DNA from: Clostridiales bacterium
GTDB lineage: Bacteria; Bacillota; Clostridia; Oscillospirales; Oscillospiraceae
Assembly (NCBI GenBank): GCA_004557655.1
Contig: SFGJ01000010.1
Coordinates: 1 to 64,000, forward strand
Reading direction: 5' to 3'
DNA length: 64,000 nucleotides
The notes beneath the pieces are model-generated. The model searched no databases. It was not told where the DNA came from and worked only from the letters and a program-made list of their open reading frames with translations. A program made the position numbers and the translations under genes. Positions 32,611 through 41,953 of the stretch are shown one piece after another (position 1 is the stretch's first letter; every line of letters begins with the position of its first letter).

Positions 32611-34191
32611 TTACACGCTGAGCTGATCGTCCAGCACCAGGCCGGGGTTGTGCTTGGTGAGAAATCCCAGGGACCACGCGCCGCAGTAGGCGATGAAATA
32701 GCGGTCCCTGAAGTCCTGCAGCACACGGGAATCGGTGCACAACGTCATGTCCTGATAGTCACCCGCATAGCTCTTGATGCGGATCAGGTGGCTATACGGC
32801 AGACCCTCCATCCGCAGCTCCACACCGTACTCGCTGCGCATCCGGTACTCAAATACATCAAACTGCAATGAACCCACTACGCCCACCACGATGTCCTCGT
32901 AGCCGCTGCCGGGGAACTTGAAGATCTGGATGGCGCCCTCCTGAGCAATCTGCTGCACACCCTTGATGAACTGCTTGCGCTTCATGGTATCCTTGGGAGA
33001 CACGGAGCGGAACAGCTCCGGCTCAAAGGACGGAATGCCGGAATAGCGGAATTTCCTGCCGGGAACGGTAATGGTATCGCCGATGGAGAAGATGCCGGGG
33101 TCAAACACGCCGATAATGTCGCCGGCGTAGGCCTCGTCCACGATCTCACGCTCCGCGGCCATCATAGCCTGAGGCTGAGACAGGCGCATCTTCCTGCCGG
33201 TCTGCACGTGGTAATACTCCGCGTCCCGCTCAAATTTGCCCGAGCAGACGCGCAGAAAGGCCAGACGGTCCCGATGGGCCTTGTTCATATTGGCCTGGAT
33301 CTTAAACACAAAGGCGGAGAAATCCGGGGAGGACGCCTCCACCAGCCCCTCGTCGCTCTGGCGGGACAAAGGCGGCGTGGTCATGCGCAAAAAGGACTCC
33401 AAAAACGGTTCCACACCGAAGTTGGTCAGCGCCGAGCCAAAAAACACCGGAGAAAGCTTGCCGCACTGCACCGCCTCCAGGTCGAACTCCGCACCCGCGC
33501 CCAGCAGTTCCACATCGTCCCGCAGGGTTCGGGTAAGCCGGTCGCCGATGAGCTCCGGCAGAGCGGGGTCATCCAGCTCCACCTCGGTGACGGCGGCTTT
33601 GCGGGCATGGCCCGCATCGGTGAAGTGCAGAATACGCTTCTTCTCCCGGTCATACACACCCTGAAACTCATTGCCGCAGCCGATGGGCCAGTTCACGGGA
33701 TAGGTGGCGATGCCCAGCTCCCGCTCCACCTCCTCACACAGCTCCAGAGGGCTCCGGGTCTCCCGGTCCATTTTGTTGACGAAGGTGAAAATGGGAATAT
33801 GCCGCAGGGCACACACCTTGAAGAGCTTCCGGGTCTGGGGCTCCACGCCCTTGGCGCCGTCGATGACCATTACGGCACTGTCGGCAGCCATGAGGGTGCG
33901 GTAGGTGTCCTCGGAGAAATCCTGATGGCCGGGGGTGTCCAGAATATTGATGCAAAAGCCATCGTGGCGGAACTGCATCACCGACGAGGTGACGGAGATG
34001 CCGCGCTGCTTTTCGATCTCCATCCAGTCGGAGGTGGCGGCCCGGGCACGCTTGCCCTTGACCTCGCCCGCCTGAGCAATGGCGCCGCCATAGAGCAAAA
34101 ACTTCTCCGTCAATGTAGTTTTACCGGCGTCCGGGTGGGAAATGATGGCAAATGTCCGCCGCCGGGATATTTCTTCCAGTAATGAGGCCAT
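32611..34191 (-). CDS. prfC: Peptide chain release factor 3
   Basis: A 526-residue translational GTPase that recycles RF1/RF2 from the ribosome after termination. Visible GTPase motifs: SHPDAGKTTLTEKF (G1, residues about 18-31), a switch with RGISVTSSV (G2), DTPGHQDFSEDTYR (G3, about 87-100) and NKMDRE (G4, about 141). Length is standard. It stands alone between its own promoter and a bidirectional terminator. Confidence 0.96.
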   Translation of the reverse strand: MASLLEEISRRRTFAIISHPDAGKTTLTEKFLLYGGAIAQAGEVKGKRARAATSDWMEIEKQRGISVTSSVMQFRHDGFCINILDTPGHQDFSEDTYRTLMAADSAVMVIDGAKGVEPQTRKLFKVCALRHIPIFTFVNKMDRETRSPLELCEEVERELGIATYPVNWPIGCGNEFQGVYDREKKRILHFTDAGHARKAAVTEVELDDPALPELIGDRLTRTLRDDVELLGAGAEFDLEAVQCGKLSPVFFGSALTNFGVEPFLESFLRMTTPPLSRQSDEGLVEASSPDFSAFVFKIQANMNKAHRDRLAFLRVCSGKFERDAEYYHVQTGRKMRLSQPQAMMAAEREIVDEAYAGDIIGVFDPGIFSIGDTITVPGRKFRYSGIPSFEPELFRSVSPKDTMKRKQFIKGVQQIAQEGAIQIFKFPGSGYEDIVVGVVGSLQFDVFEYRMRSEYGVELRMEGLPYSHLIRIKSYAGDYQDMTLCTDSRVLQDFRDRYFIAYCGAWSLGFLTKHNPGLVLDDQLSV

Positions 34192-34257
34192 AGGCTCCTC
34201 CTCCTAAGTATCACACGATCTTCCGCACCAGTATCCCTCCGGCGCAGAATCCATAAT

Positions 34258-34286
34258 ATTATACACGAGAATCACGGAAAAGTCTA
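34258..34286 (-). promoter_or_regulatory. Probable prfC promoter
   Basis: On the minus strand TAGACT and TATAAT are 17 bases apart, about 65 bases upstream of the prfC start. The -35 box matches four of six consensus bases. Confidence 0.6.
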
Positions 34287-34315
34287 TAAAATCCAAAAGA
34301 TTTTTCCGGAAAATG

Positions 34316-34346
34316 AAAAATGCCCGAGGCAGGCAGTGCCCCGGGC
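34316..34346 (-). terminator. Terminator after hisJ
   Basis: On the minus strand GCCCGGGGCA (34346-34337) pairs with TGCCTCGGGC (34331-34322) with one mismatch, followed by ATTTTTC. It ends the cls-yhaM-hisJ run 8 bases after the hisJ stop. Confidence 0.78.
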
Positions 34347-34353
34347 TTGTCCG

Positions 34354-35112
34354 TTATTCTATCCAGGCTCTGAACTGCTCAAAGCCGAACAGCAGATTTT
34401 TCCTGTCGTGGCAGTCGGAGGAGAGAATGCGTTTTATTCCTCTCCCACGCAGCTCCTCCACGATCCGGCGTGATGGGTATGGCTCTGCGCGGTAGCCCCG
34501 GGCCACAGCTCCGGTGTTAATCTCAAACACCGCGTCCGTCTGTGCCAGAGCCTCTATCGCCGCCTCCACCGCCCGGATATATCGGGGATGGCGGACAGAA
34601 AACAGGGCATCTCCCTCGTTGAATTTGGTCACCAAGTCGAAGTGCCCCACCACCTGGCAGCCGGTGCGCCGCACGACCTGCGCAGCCGTGCGGTAATAGT
34701 CCTCGATGAAGGCATACCAATCCCCGCCGTAAAAGTCCCGTACCGCCTGCTCCTGCCGCTGCCGGGAGGCGTCCACAGGTAAATAAAAGCCGTCCTTATA
34801 CAGATAGTGGACACTGCCGATGATATAATCATACTCTGCCGTGGAGCCGGGGGAATAAAAATCCTGCTCAACGCCCATATAGATGCGGATGCGGCCGGCA
34901 TACACCCTCTGCAGCCGGCGAATCTCCGTCTTATATTCCTCCGTCTGCGTCGGGGACATACAGTAATCCTCGTCATAAGGGGCGTAGGAATGACCGCTGA
35001 AGCCTATGGCCGGGCAGCCCAGCTCCAGCGCCCGCTGCACCAGCTCCTCCGGCTCATCCTTCCCGTCGCAGAGGACTGTATGGGTATGGAAGTTAGAAAA
35101 CCGCTCAAGCAT
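34354..35112 (-). CDS. hisJ: PHP-domain histidinol-phosphatase-like hydrolase
   Basis: A 252-residue PHP hydrolase. Metal-binding motifs are HTHTVLCDG (residues about 8-16), FSGHSYAP (about 39-46), GVEQDFY, GHFDLVTKF and SSDCHDRKNL (about 232-241). HisJ/HisK-type enzymes remove phosphate from histidinol phosphate; no other his gene is nearby, so a different phosphoester substrate is possible. ATG 35112 overlaps the yhaM stop by eight bases, showing coupling. Confidence 0.85.
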   Translation of the reverse strand: MLERFSNFHTHTVLCDGKDEPEELVQRALELGCPAIGFSGHSYAPYDEDYCMSPTQTEEYKTEIRRLQRVYAGRIRIYMGVEQDFYSPGSTAEYDYIIGSVHYLYKDGFYLPVDASRQRQEQAVRDFYGGDWYAFIEDYYRTAAQVVRRTGCQVVGHFDLVTKFNEGDALFSVRHPRYIRAVEAAIEALAQTDAVFEINTGAVARGYRAEPYPSRRIVEELRGRGIKRILSSDCHDRKNLLFGFEQFRAWIE

Positions 35113-36037
35113 GATTGTAGATCCGCTTGTCCAGAGCAAATATCTTGCCGCTGAAGGTGCCCACCGGGGTTTCCTCCATAGTTTCGGTGTAGATCTCCAT
35201 GCGGCTGTCAATGAGATCCAGATAGCTCAAAAGCTCGCTCTCGATGCACATGGGCCGCACTGCCGCGCCGAATTCCGGCTCCCCGTGGTGGGAGAGGATC
35301 ATATGCTGCAGCAGCACGGATTTCTCCTCCGGAATGTGCAGCTTGTCGGCCATGCGGCTCACCGCCTCAGCCCCCAACACCAGATGGCCCAAAAGCTGGC
35401 CCTTCAGCGAGTACTCCGCTACCAGGCCCAAGGGAGAGGTTACAAACTCCTCGCACTTGCAGAAATCATGCAGCAGGGTGCCCGCAAGCAGCAAACTCCG
35501 ATCCACCGCCGGGTAAAGGCCGGCATAGAAGTCGGCGGCCCGCATCATATAGGCGGTATGCATGAGCAGGCCGCCCACAAAGCCGTGGTGCACGCTCTTG
35601 GCCGCCGGGATCAAGCGAAGCTGCTTGCCGTAGGTTCCGAGCATCTCCTGACAAACGGCGCGATAGTCTCCATCTTCCAAGGACGCCACCGTGTCCACCA
35701 GCCAATCCCAGGTTTCATCCATCTCAATGGGCGCCGTGGCCACCAGGTCACTGACCCGAAAGTCATCGTTTTCCTCCGCCAGACGGATGCGGTACACCGT
35801 CGCTTGGGGAGCGCCCCGATACTCGGAGGCCAGACCGGAGATCCACGCCACCTTCCCCACATCCCCCGGTCCAATGGGTCCTGTGTAGTCCCACACCTGG
35901 GCCGTCACAGTACCGCTGCGGTCCCCCAGATTCAAGGTCAGAAACGGCTTGCCCGCCGCCGTGGTGCGCTGGGCAATGTTCTGCAGGATATAGTACCCCT
36001 CAAAGCGGTCGCCGTTTTTCATGTCGTGAATCAGCAT
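35105..36037 (-). CDS. yhaM: YhaM-type 3'-5' exoribonuclease
   Basis: A 310-residue protein with an N-terminal OB fold (KPFLTLNLGDRSGTVTAQVWD, residues about 33-53) and a C-terminal HD domain (SVHHGFVGGLLMHT, about 146-159; LLHDFCKCEEF, about 187-197; HHGEPEFGA). This is the YhaM/Cbf1 architecture, which trims single-stranded RNA 3' ends. It lies between cls (15 bases upstream) and hisJ (overlapping), in one probable transcript. Confidence 0.93.
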   Translation of the reverse strand: MLIHDMKNGDRFEGYYILQNIAQRTTAAGKPFLTLNLGDRSGTVTAQVWDYTGPIGPGDVGKVAWISGLASEYRGAPQATVYRIRLAEENDDFRVSDLVATAPIEMDETWDWLVDTVASLEDGDYRAVCQEMLGTYGKQLRLIPAAKSVHHGFVGGLLMHTAYMMRAADFYAGLYPAVDRSLLLAGTLLHDFCKCEEFVTSPLGLVAEYSLKGQLLGHLVLGAEAVSRMADKLHIPEEKSVLLQHMILSHHGEPEFGAAVRPMCIESELLSYLDLIDSRMEIYTETMEETPVGTFSGKIFALDKRIYNHA

Positions 36038-36052
36038 AGTTTACTCTCCTTT

Positions 36053-37600
36053 TTACATCCACATGGCAAAGGGCCGCAGTACCGTGCCCAGGAGCCGCAC
36101 ATACCATTTGCGCCGCTTCCATTCCCTCAGGGAAATCTCCCGGCTCTGGTCCATCGTCCGGCACATATCCTCCCGCACCGCCTCCACAGCGCTGCCGGAA
36201 AACAGGGTGCCGCACTCAAAATGCAGCTGGAAGCTGCGGTAATCCATATTCACAGATCCCACAAAGCCCACCTCGCCGTCCGCAACCACAGACTTGGCAT
36301 GGAGCAGGCCCGGGGTATATACATAGATCTTTACCCCATGGGTCAGCAGCTCTCCAAAGTAGGACTGGGCCACCATGTAGGCAAATTTGTGGTCCGGGAT
36401 CCCCGGCAGCATCAGCCGCACATCCACGCCGCTGTCGGCGGCGATACACAGCGTCCGGATCATCGGCTCATCAATGGCCAGATAGGGCGTTGTGATCCAC
36501 ACATAGCGCTCGGCATTGCTGATAAGCTGCTGATAGGTATCCTCGGCGGTGCTGACAGGATTATTATCCGGACCGTCCACCAGAGGCTGGCAGAAATCTC
36601 CGCCTACTTCTCCGCCACCGCGTGGGCGGTAGGAATCCCATGGATCCCGCAGCTCACCGCTCATGCGCAGCCACAGATGCATGAACTGCCGGGTGAAGCC
36701 CCAGGCCCCCTCCCCCTTCAGCCGCAGGCCGCAGTCCTTCCAGTAACCGAAGCGCACAATGAGGTTGGCATATTCATCCGCCAGATTGGCTCCGCCGGTG
36801 TAGGCAATGTCTCCGTCAATGACGGCGATCTTCCGGTGGTCACGGTAGTTGAAGTACAGCCTGTTCACATACTGGTGCACGGGGTTGAACATCTGCACCC
36901 AGATACCCTTTTGCCTCAGAGCGTCGATCTCCTCCGGGGGCATGGTCATCATACTGCCGAAATCGTCCAGAATCAGATTCACTTCCACCCCGGCAGCGGC
37001 GCGCTCCGTCAGGACTTCGCAAATGCGGTCCCAGATCTGTCCCTTGGAGGCGATGTAATACTCCAGGAAGATGAACCGCTTCGCCTTTTCCATCTCAGCG
37101 AGCAGGTCCTCCAGATACGCCTCGCCGGTAGGAAAATAAGTCATCTCCGTGTTTTCGAACAGGGGGAAGTCCTGCCGCCGCAGGTACTCCGCCAGCTTGC
37201 CCCACCGGGGCCAGCGCCGTGTGAGATTACTCTGCGCCCGGGCGCTGCTTTCCCGCACCGCCGGGGGCTCCTCCGGCATGGCCAGCGTCTTCAGCGCCAG
37301 CTTCTTCTTCATCTGGTTGCCGTTCCAGAGCCAGTAAAGGATCACTCCCACCACCGGCACCAGCATGATCAGGACAATCCAGCCGGGCTTATAGGTGCTG
37401 CTGCCGGGCCGTGTATAGATCCGGGCCACGCAGAGCACCGCCATGATCTCCAGAATGGCGTAAGCAATGTAGATCTTCTGCTTGAGCACCATGCTCAAAG
37501 CCACCACCACTGCGATCTGCAGCAGCAATAGAAGCGCCACCAATGCCAAACGCAGCGCAGCAGATATTTTTCTCTCTGTTTTTTGCTGAACTCGCTTCAT
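36053..37600 (-). CDS. cls: Cardiolipin synthase
   Basis: A 515-residue membrane enzyme joining phosphatidylglycerol molecules into cardiolipin. Two N-terminal hydrophobic helices (residues about 16-36 and 60-85) are followed by two phospholipase-D HKD motifs: YRDHRKIAVIDG (about 250) and LLHAKSVVADG (about 431), each with a downstream Gly-Asn or Gly-Ser turn (TGGANLADEY, VGSVNMDYRS). Size and layout are typical of bacterial ClsA. It heads the cls-yhaM-hisJ gene run. Confidence 0.95.
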   Translation of the reverse strand: MKRVQQKTERKISAALRLALVALLLLLQIAVVVALSMVLKQKIYIAYAILEIMAVLCVARIYTRPGSSTYKPGWIVLIMLVPVVGVILYWLWNGNQMKKKLALKTLAMPEEPPAVRESSARAQSNLTRRWPRWGKLAEYLRRQDFPLFENTEMTYFPTGEAYLEDLLAEMEKAKRFIFLEYYIASKGQIWDRICEVLTERAAAGVEVNLILDDFGSMMTMPPEEIDALRQKGIWVQMFNPVHQYVNRLYFNYRDHRKIAVIDGDIAYTGGANLADEYANLIVRFGYWKDCGLRLKGEGAWGFTRQFMHLWLRMSGELRDPWDSYRPRGGGEVGGDFCQPLVDGPDNNPVSTAEDTYQQLISNAERYVWITTPYLAIDEPMIRTLCIAADSGVDVRLMLPGIPDHKFAYMVAQSYFGELLTHGVKIYVYTPGLLHAKSVVADGEVGFVGSVNMDYRSFQLHFECGTLFSGSAVEAVREDMCRTMDQSREISLREWKRRKWYVRLLGTVLRPFAMWM

Positions 37601-37622
37601 ACGGGGAAAGTATCCTTTCTTT

Positions 37623-37663
37623 AAAAAAACCGGCAGGACTGCGCTTTCCGGGCAGTCCTGCCG
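37623..37663 (-). terminator. pncB terminator
   Basis: CGGCAGGACTGC (37631-37642) pairs with GCAGTCCTGCCG (37652-37663) and on the minus strand is followed by TTTTTTTAA. It sits 10 bases beyond the pncB stop. Confidence 0.9.
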
Positions 37664-37672
37664 CGAAGGGTC

Positions 37673-39127
37673 TCAATGCTTGGCGCGCAGCAGATCCTGC
37701 TGAATCTGCCACAGTTTTGGGGACAGATCCACATAGTAGCTGTGGGGATTGTCGAACCGCTTCACCTCGTCCCAGAGGGTATCGGTCTCCTGGCGGCAGT
37801 ACTCCCGGATCTGCTCCAGAGAGGGCCGATCATAGACGCACTTGCCACCGATAAAGATAGGCACCTGCAGCTCCCGGGCGGTGTAATTATACACCGTTTT
37901 GGTCTTCCAGGTGGCGGTGGGATCAAACAGCTCCAGATCACGCTCATCGTCCACCTGCTCGTCATATACGGTCATGTAGTCTGCAATGGCCTTGCCGGTG
38001 TCACGGCCATAGAAACGGTACACCTTCTTGAAGTGGGGCACCGTGATCTTCTCCACATTCTCGCTGACCTTGATCTTGGGAATGATATTCCCGTCCTTAT
38101 CCTCCACAGCGGCCAGCTTATACACGCCTCCGAATACAGGCTCACTCTTGGCGGTGATCATCCGCTCGCCCACGCCGAACATATCGATCCGGGCGCCCTG
38201 TAGCAGCAGATCCTGAATGAGGTACTCGTCCAGAGAATTGGAAACGGAGATCTTGCAGTCCGTCCAACCGGCGTCATCCAGCATCTTCCGGGCCTGACGG
38301 CTGAGATAGGCCATATCGCCGGAGTCCAGACGGATGCCGCATTTAGTAATGCCAAGAGGCTTTAACACCTCATTAAAGGCTCGAATGGCGTTGGGCACAC
38401 CGGATTTCAGGGTATCATAGGTGTCTACCAGCAAAGTAGCGTTGGTAGGATAGATTTCACAATAGGTCTTGAAGGCGTCCAGCTCCGTGTCAAACATCTG
38501 CACCCAGGCGTGGGCCATGGTACCGCCGGCGGGCACGCCGTACAGTTCATCGGAAATGGTGCAGGCGGTGCCGTGGCAACCGCCGATATAGGCCGCCCTC
38601 GCACCCACGATGGCCGCATCCGCCCCCTGGGCCCGGCGAGAGCCAAACTCCAGCACCGTGCGTCCTCTGGCGGCACGGACGATGCGGTTGGCCTTGGTGG
38701 CGATGAGGCTCTGGTGGTTCACCGTGAGCAGAGTAAAGGTCTCGATGAGCTGGGCCTCGATAGCCGGAGCCCGGACGGTTATCAGCGGCTCACGGGGAAA
38801 CACCGGCGTACCCTCGGGAATAGCATAGATGTCGCCGGTAAATCGAAAATTCTCCAGATAGGTCAGAAACTCCTCGTCAAAGAGATTACGGCCCCGGAGA
38901 TAGTCGATGTCCTCCTTGGTGAAATGGAGGTTTTCAATATAGTCGATGAGCTGATCCAGGCCCGCAGCGATGGCGAAGCCGCCGCCGTCCGGCACTCTGC
39001 GGAAAAACACATCGAAATAGGTGATGCGATCCTTGTAGCCGTTTTTGAAATATCCATTACCCATGGTCAGCTCATAAAAATCACAGAGCATGGTCATGTT
39101 CAACTTTTCCTGCGTTTTCATCCTCAT
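37673..39127 (-). CDS. pncB: Nicotinate phosphoribosyltransferase
   Basis: A 484-residue enzyme converting nicotinate to its mononucleotide in NAD salvage. Family features include MLCDFYELTMGNGYFKNG at the N terminus, FTGDIYAIPEGTPVFPREPL (residues about 95-114), EFGSRRAQG and the phosphate-binding RLDSGDMAYLS (about 267-277). Length is normal. It has its own promoter and terminator and appears monocistronic. Confidence 0.95.
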   Translation of the reverse strand: MRMKTQEKLNMTMLCDFYELTMGNGYFKNGYKDRITYFDVFFRRVPDGGGFAIAAGLDQLIDYIENLHFTKEDIDYLRGRNLFDEEFLTYLENFRFTGDIYAIPEGTPVFPREPLITVRAPAIEAQLIETFTLLTVNHQSLIATKANRIVRAARGRTVLEFGSRRAQGADAAIVGARAAYIGGCHGTACTISDELYGVPAGGTMAHAWVQMFDTELDAFKTYCEIYPTNATLLVDTYDTLKSGVPNAIRAFNEVLKPLGITKCGIRLDSGDMAYLSRQARKMLDDAGWTDCKISVSNSLDEYLIQDLLLQGARIDMFGVGERMITAKSEPVFGGVYKLAAVEDKDGNIIPKIKVSENVEKITVPHFKKVYRFYGRDTGKAIADYMTVYDEQVDDERDLELFDPTATWKTKTVYNYTARELQVPIFIGGKCVYDRPSLEQIREYCRQETDTLWDEVKRFDNPHSYYVDLSPKLWQIQQDLLRAKH

Positions 39128-39165
39128 ACCTCATAGTTTCTTATGTATTTGCCGTAAGTTCTTAT

Positions 39166-39194
39166 AGTATACCTCTTTTGCACATTTTTGGCAA
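39166..39194 (-). promoter_or_regulatory. pncB promoter
   Basis: On the minus strand TTGCCA and TATACT are 17 bases apart, about 40 bases upstream of the pncB start. Confidence 0.75.
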
Positions 39195-39199
39195 CACAA

Positions 39200-39230
39200 A
39201 AAGAGCGCGTAGTAAAACTACGCACTCTTT
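39200..39230 (-). terminator. Terminator of the pot operon
   Basis: AAAGAGCGCGTAGT (39200-39213) pairs with ACTACGCACTCTTT (39217-39230) with one mismatch; the minus strand continues into TTTTTGTG. It lies just after the potD stop. Confidence 0.85.
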
Positions 39231-39234
39231 TCCG

Positions 39235-40296
39235 TCAATATTTTACCTTGGCCAGACAGATGCGGATCCACTCGTGGTCATAGAATGTCAGGGTGTCCCC
39301 CGGCAGACCGCCGAAAGTCTCCGCCTTGTTGAGGATGTCCTCCCCGGGATAGGCAATAGGATCGGAAGCCATTTCCTCGTCCATCAGCTCCATGGCGGTG
39401 ACGGAGGGGCTGGAATAGCCCGTTTCCTCGCAGTTGCGCAGGACGATGTCATCCCGGCACATAAAGTTGATGAAGGCCAACGCGTCCTCATAGTTCTTAG
39501 AGCAGGCGGGGATGCACATGGCGTCCACGAAAAGATTGCTCCCCTCCTCCGGCTGCACAAAAGCCAGATCCGGATTTTCCTCCACCATGGTCAGATAATC
39601 TCCGGCGTAGTAGGTGCCTATGGCGGCCTCGTTGTTGATCATCTTGTCAAAGATCTGGTCCATGACATAGGCCTGAACGATGCCCTCCTCCTTCTGCCGG
39701 ATCAGAAGGTCCGCGGCCTCAGCGATCTCGTCCTTATTTGTGGTATTGAAAGAATAGCCCAAGGCTTTCAGCGCAAGGCCGATGCAGTCCCGGGGATTAT
39801 CGAAGATCAGTACCTGGCCCTTGAGCTCGGTGGTAAACAGATCCATCCAGCAGGTAGGCGCCTCATCCACCATAGTGGTGTTGTAAATGATGCCGGTGGT
39901 GCCCCACATATAGGGGATGCTGTACTTCTGCTCCGGGTCATAGGCGGGGTTCAAATACCGCGGGTCGATGTTGGCAGCATTGGGGATCTTGCTGTAATCC
40001 AGCTCCCGCAGCATCCCCTCCTCCTGCATCCGGGCCACCATGTAGTCCGATGGGAAGATGACATCGTAGTTGTTGCCGCCGCCCTTGATGGCGGAGTAGA
40101 GCATTTCGTTGGAGGCAAAGGTCTTGTAATTGACATGAATACCGGTCTCTTCTTCAAATTCCTCCAGTATGGATTCATCAATATACTCGCCCCAGTTGTA
40201 TACATTGATGGTACGCTCTGTCTCCTCCGCCCGGCAGCCTGCCAGCGGCAGAGCCAGGAATAAGGCAAGGAGCAAAACCGTGATCTTCTTCATCAC
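39235..40296 (-). CDS. potD: Spermidine/putrescine ABC transporter, substrate-binding lipoprotein
   Basis: A 353-residue extracytoplasmic binding protein. Signal and lipobox: LALPLAGCRAEE (Cys near 21). The mature protein starts INVYNWGEYIDESILEEFE, the classic PotD/PotF opening, and has YDVIFPSDYMV (about 78-88) and YMWGTTGIIYNT. It is the last gene of the potABCD operon and overlaps potC by four bases. It probably delivers polyamines to the permease. Confidence 0.93.
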   Translation of the reverse strand: MMKKITVLLLALFLALPLAGCRAEETERTINVYNWGEYIDESILEEFEEETGIHVNYKTFASNEMLYSAIKGGGNNYDVIFPSDYMVARMQEEGMLRELDYSKIPNAANIDPRYLNPAYDPEQKYSIPYMWGTTGIIYNTTMVDEAPTCWMDLFTTELKGQVLIFDNPRDCIGLALKALGYSFNTTNKDEIAEAADLLIRQKEEGIVQAYVMDQIFDKMINNEAAIGTYYAGDYLTMVEENPDLAFVQPEEGSNLFVDAMCIPACSKNYEDALAFINFMCRDDIVLRNCEETGYSSPSVTAMELMDEEMASDPIAYPGEDILNKAETFGGLPGDTLTFYDHEWIRICLAKVKY

Positions 40297-41141
40297 AGGC
40301 TCCCCCCTTTCATGCCGTCCCGCTGCAGGGCCTTTTTCCGTTTCTCCTCCAGCTTACTCTGGCGCATTTCACGCAGATTCACGATCAGCAGGAGGCCCAG
40401 CACCGTCACGAACAGAATGGTGGACAGGGCATTGATCTCGGGACTGATGCGCTTGCGGGTCATGGCGTAGATCTGCATGGCCAGAGTGGACACCTCGGAA
40501 CCCGCGGTAAAATAGGAGATAACAAAGTCGTCAATAGACAAGGTGAAGGCAATCAGCATGCCGTTGAGAATGCCGGGCCGCAGCTCCGGCATCAGCACCT
40601 TCCAAAAGGCCTGCCAGGGTGTTGCTCCCAGATCCATGGCAGCCTCTCCCAGATTGGGGTTGAGCTGATGCAGCTTAGGAAGCACTGCCAGCACCACATA
40701 AGGGATGTTAAAGGTGATATGTGCCACCAGCAGCGTGCCGAAGCCCAAAGAGAAGCCCAGCAGGTTCCCCGTGAACACAAACAGCAGCATCAGGCTCACG
40801 CCGGTGATGATGTCGGCATTGGTCATAGGGATGTTATTGATGGTCATGAGCAGATGGCGGGGCTTGCGCCTCATGGAGTGGAAGCCAATGGCCGCCGCCG
40901 TGCCCAGCACGGTGGCGATAACCGCCGCCAGCACGGACACGGTCAATGTGGTGCTGAAGGCAGAGAGGATCTCCTCGTCCTGAAACAGCTCCTCGTACCA
41001 ATGCAGGGAAAAGCCCGACCAGACGGTGCGGCTCTTGGAATCATTGAAGGAGAAGACGATCAGCACAGCGATGGGCAGGTATAAAAACGCGAACACCAGC
41101 ACGTTGAGCACCTTGGAAATGACAGGATTTTTATTCTGCAT
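40293..41141 (-). CDS. potC: Spermidine/putrescine ABC transporter permease PotC
   Basis: A 282-residue permease with six hydrophobic segments. The EAA loop that contacts the ATPase is visible as EAAMDLGATPWQAFWKVLMPELRPG (residues about 160-184, quoted in part by its conserved Glu, Gly and Pro). It starts with MQNKNPVISKVLN and overlaps potB by one base, potD by four. Confidence 0.93.
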   Translation of the reverse strand: MQNKNPVISKVLNVLVFAFLYLPIAVLIVFSFNDSKSRTVWSGFSLHWYEELFQDEEILSAFSTTLTVSVLAAVIATVLGTAAAIGFHSMRRKPRHLLMTINNIPMTNADIITGVSLMLLFVFTGNLLGFSLGFGTLLVAHITFNIPYVVLAVLPKLHQLNPNLGEAAMDLGATPWQAFWKVLMPELRPGILNGMLIAFTLSIDDFVISYFTAGSEVSTLAMQIYAMTRKRISPEINALSTILFVTVLGLLLIVNLREMRQSKLEEKRKKALQRDGMKGGSL

Positions 41142-41953
41142 TACATCATCACCGCCCCTTCTTCTCCGTCGCCGAAGCGATTCATCACAACCATGGCGAT
41201 GATCACCAGCAGCAGCATCATCAGTGAGATGGCACTGCCCAGATGGGGGTTATAGGCCGAGCCCAGGAACTGCATCTCAATGAGATCGCCCAGTAAAAAG
41301 CTCATGCCGCCGCCCAGCAGCTTGGAAATGGCAAAAGTGGAGATGGACGGGATGAACACCATCATCACGCCGCTGATGACCCCCGGCACAGACAGGGGAA
41401 AAATCACCCGCCGGAACACCTGCAGCCTCCCGGCGCCCAGGTCCTGAGCCGCCTCGATATACCTCCGGTCCAGCTTCTCGATCACCGAAAAAATGGGCAG
41501 GATCATAAAGGGCAGGAAGTTATACACCATGCCCAGAATCACCGCCGCGTCGGTGTTGATGATGTGGAGGGGGCCAAGGCCCACCAGGGCCAAAAGCTGA
41601 TTGAGAAAGCCGTGGTTTTCCAGAATGGACATCCAGGCATAGGTCCGCAGAAGAAAGTTCATCCACATGGGCAGCATGATAAAGAGCATGGCCACCTTCC
41701 GCGTAGCCGGCCCTGTCTGAGCCAGAAAATAGGCGAAGGGATAGGCGATGATCAGGCAGACCACCGTAGCCAGCGCCGCCAGATACAGAGAGTTGCCGCA
41801 CACCTGCAGAAAAACATCCATATTCGCAAAGTTTTCCAGGGTAAAGCGACCGTCGTAGTTGGTGAACGCATACACCACGATGAGCACCAGCGGCACCACC
41901 ACGAACAGAGCCATCCAGATCACATAGGGGACAGCGGGCGTCTTAGTCTTCAT
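41141..41953 (-). CDS. potB: Spermidine/putrescine ABC transporter permease PotB
   Basis: A 270-residue permease starting MKTKTPAVPYVIWMALF; the start at 41953 is chosen because the longer frame runs antiparallel through potA coding sequence. Six hydrophobic helices and the EAA loop EAAQDLGAGRLQVFRRVIFP (about residue 168) are present. It overlaps the end of potA by 11 bases, which implies translational coupling. Confidence 0.93.
   Translation of the reverse strand: MKTKTPAVPYVIWMALFVVVPLVLIVVYAFTNYDGRFTLENFANMDVFLQVCGNSLYLAALATVVCLIIAYPFAYFLAQTGPATRKVAMLFIMLPMWMNFLLRTYAWMSILENHGFLNQLLALVGLGPLHIINTDAAVILGMVYNFLPFMILPIFSVIEKLDRRYIEAAQDLGAGRLQVFRRVIFPLSVPGVISGVMMVFIPSISTFAISKLLGGGMSFLLGDLIEMQFLGSAYNPHLGSAISLMMLLLVIIAMVVMNRFGDGEEGAVMM

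Noticed and set aside
35006..37531. An 841-codon plus-strand open frame
   Set aside because: It runs antisense across three clear genes (hisJ, yhaM, cls).
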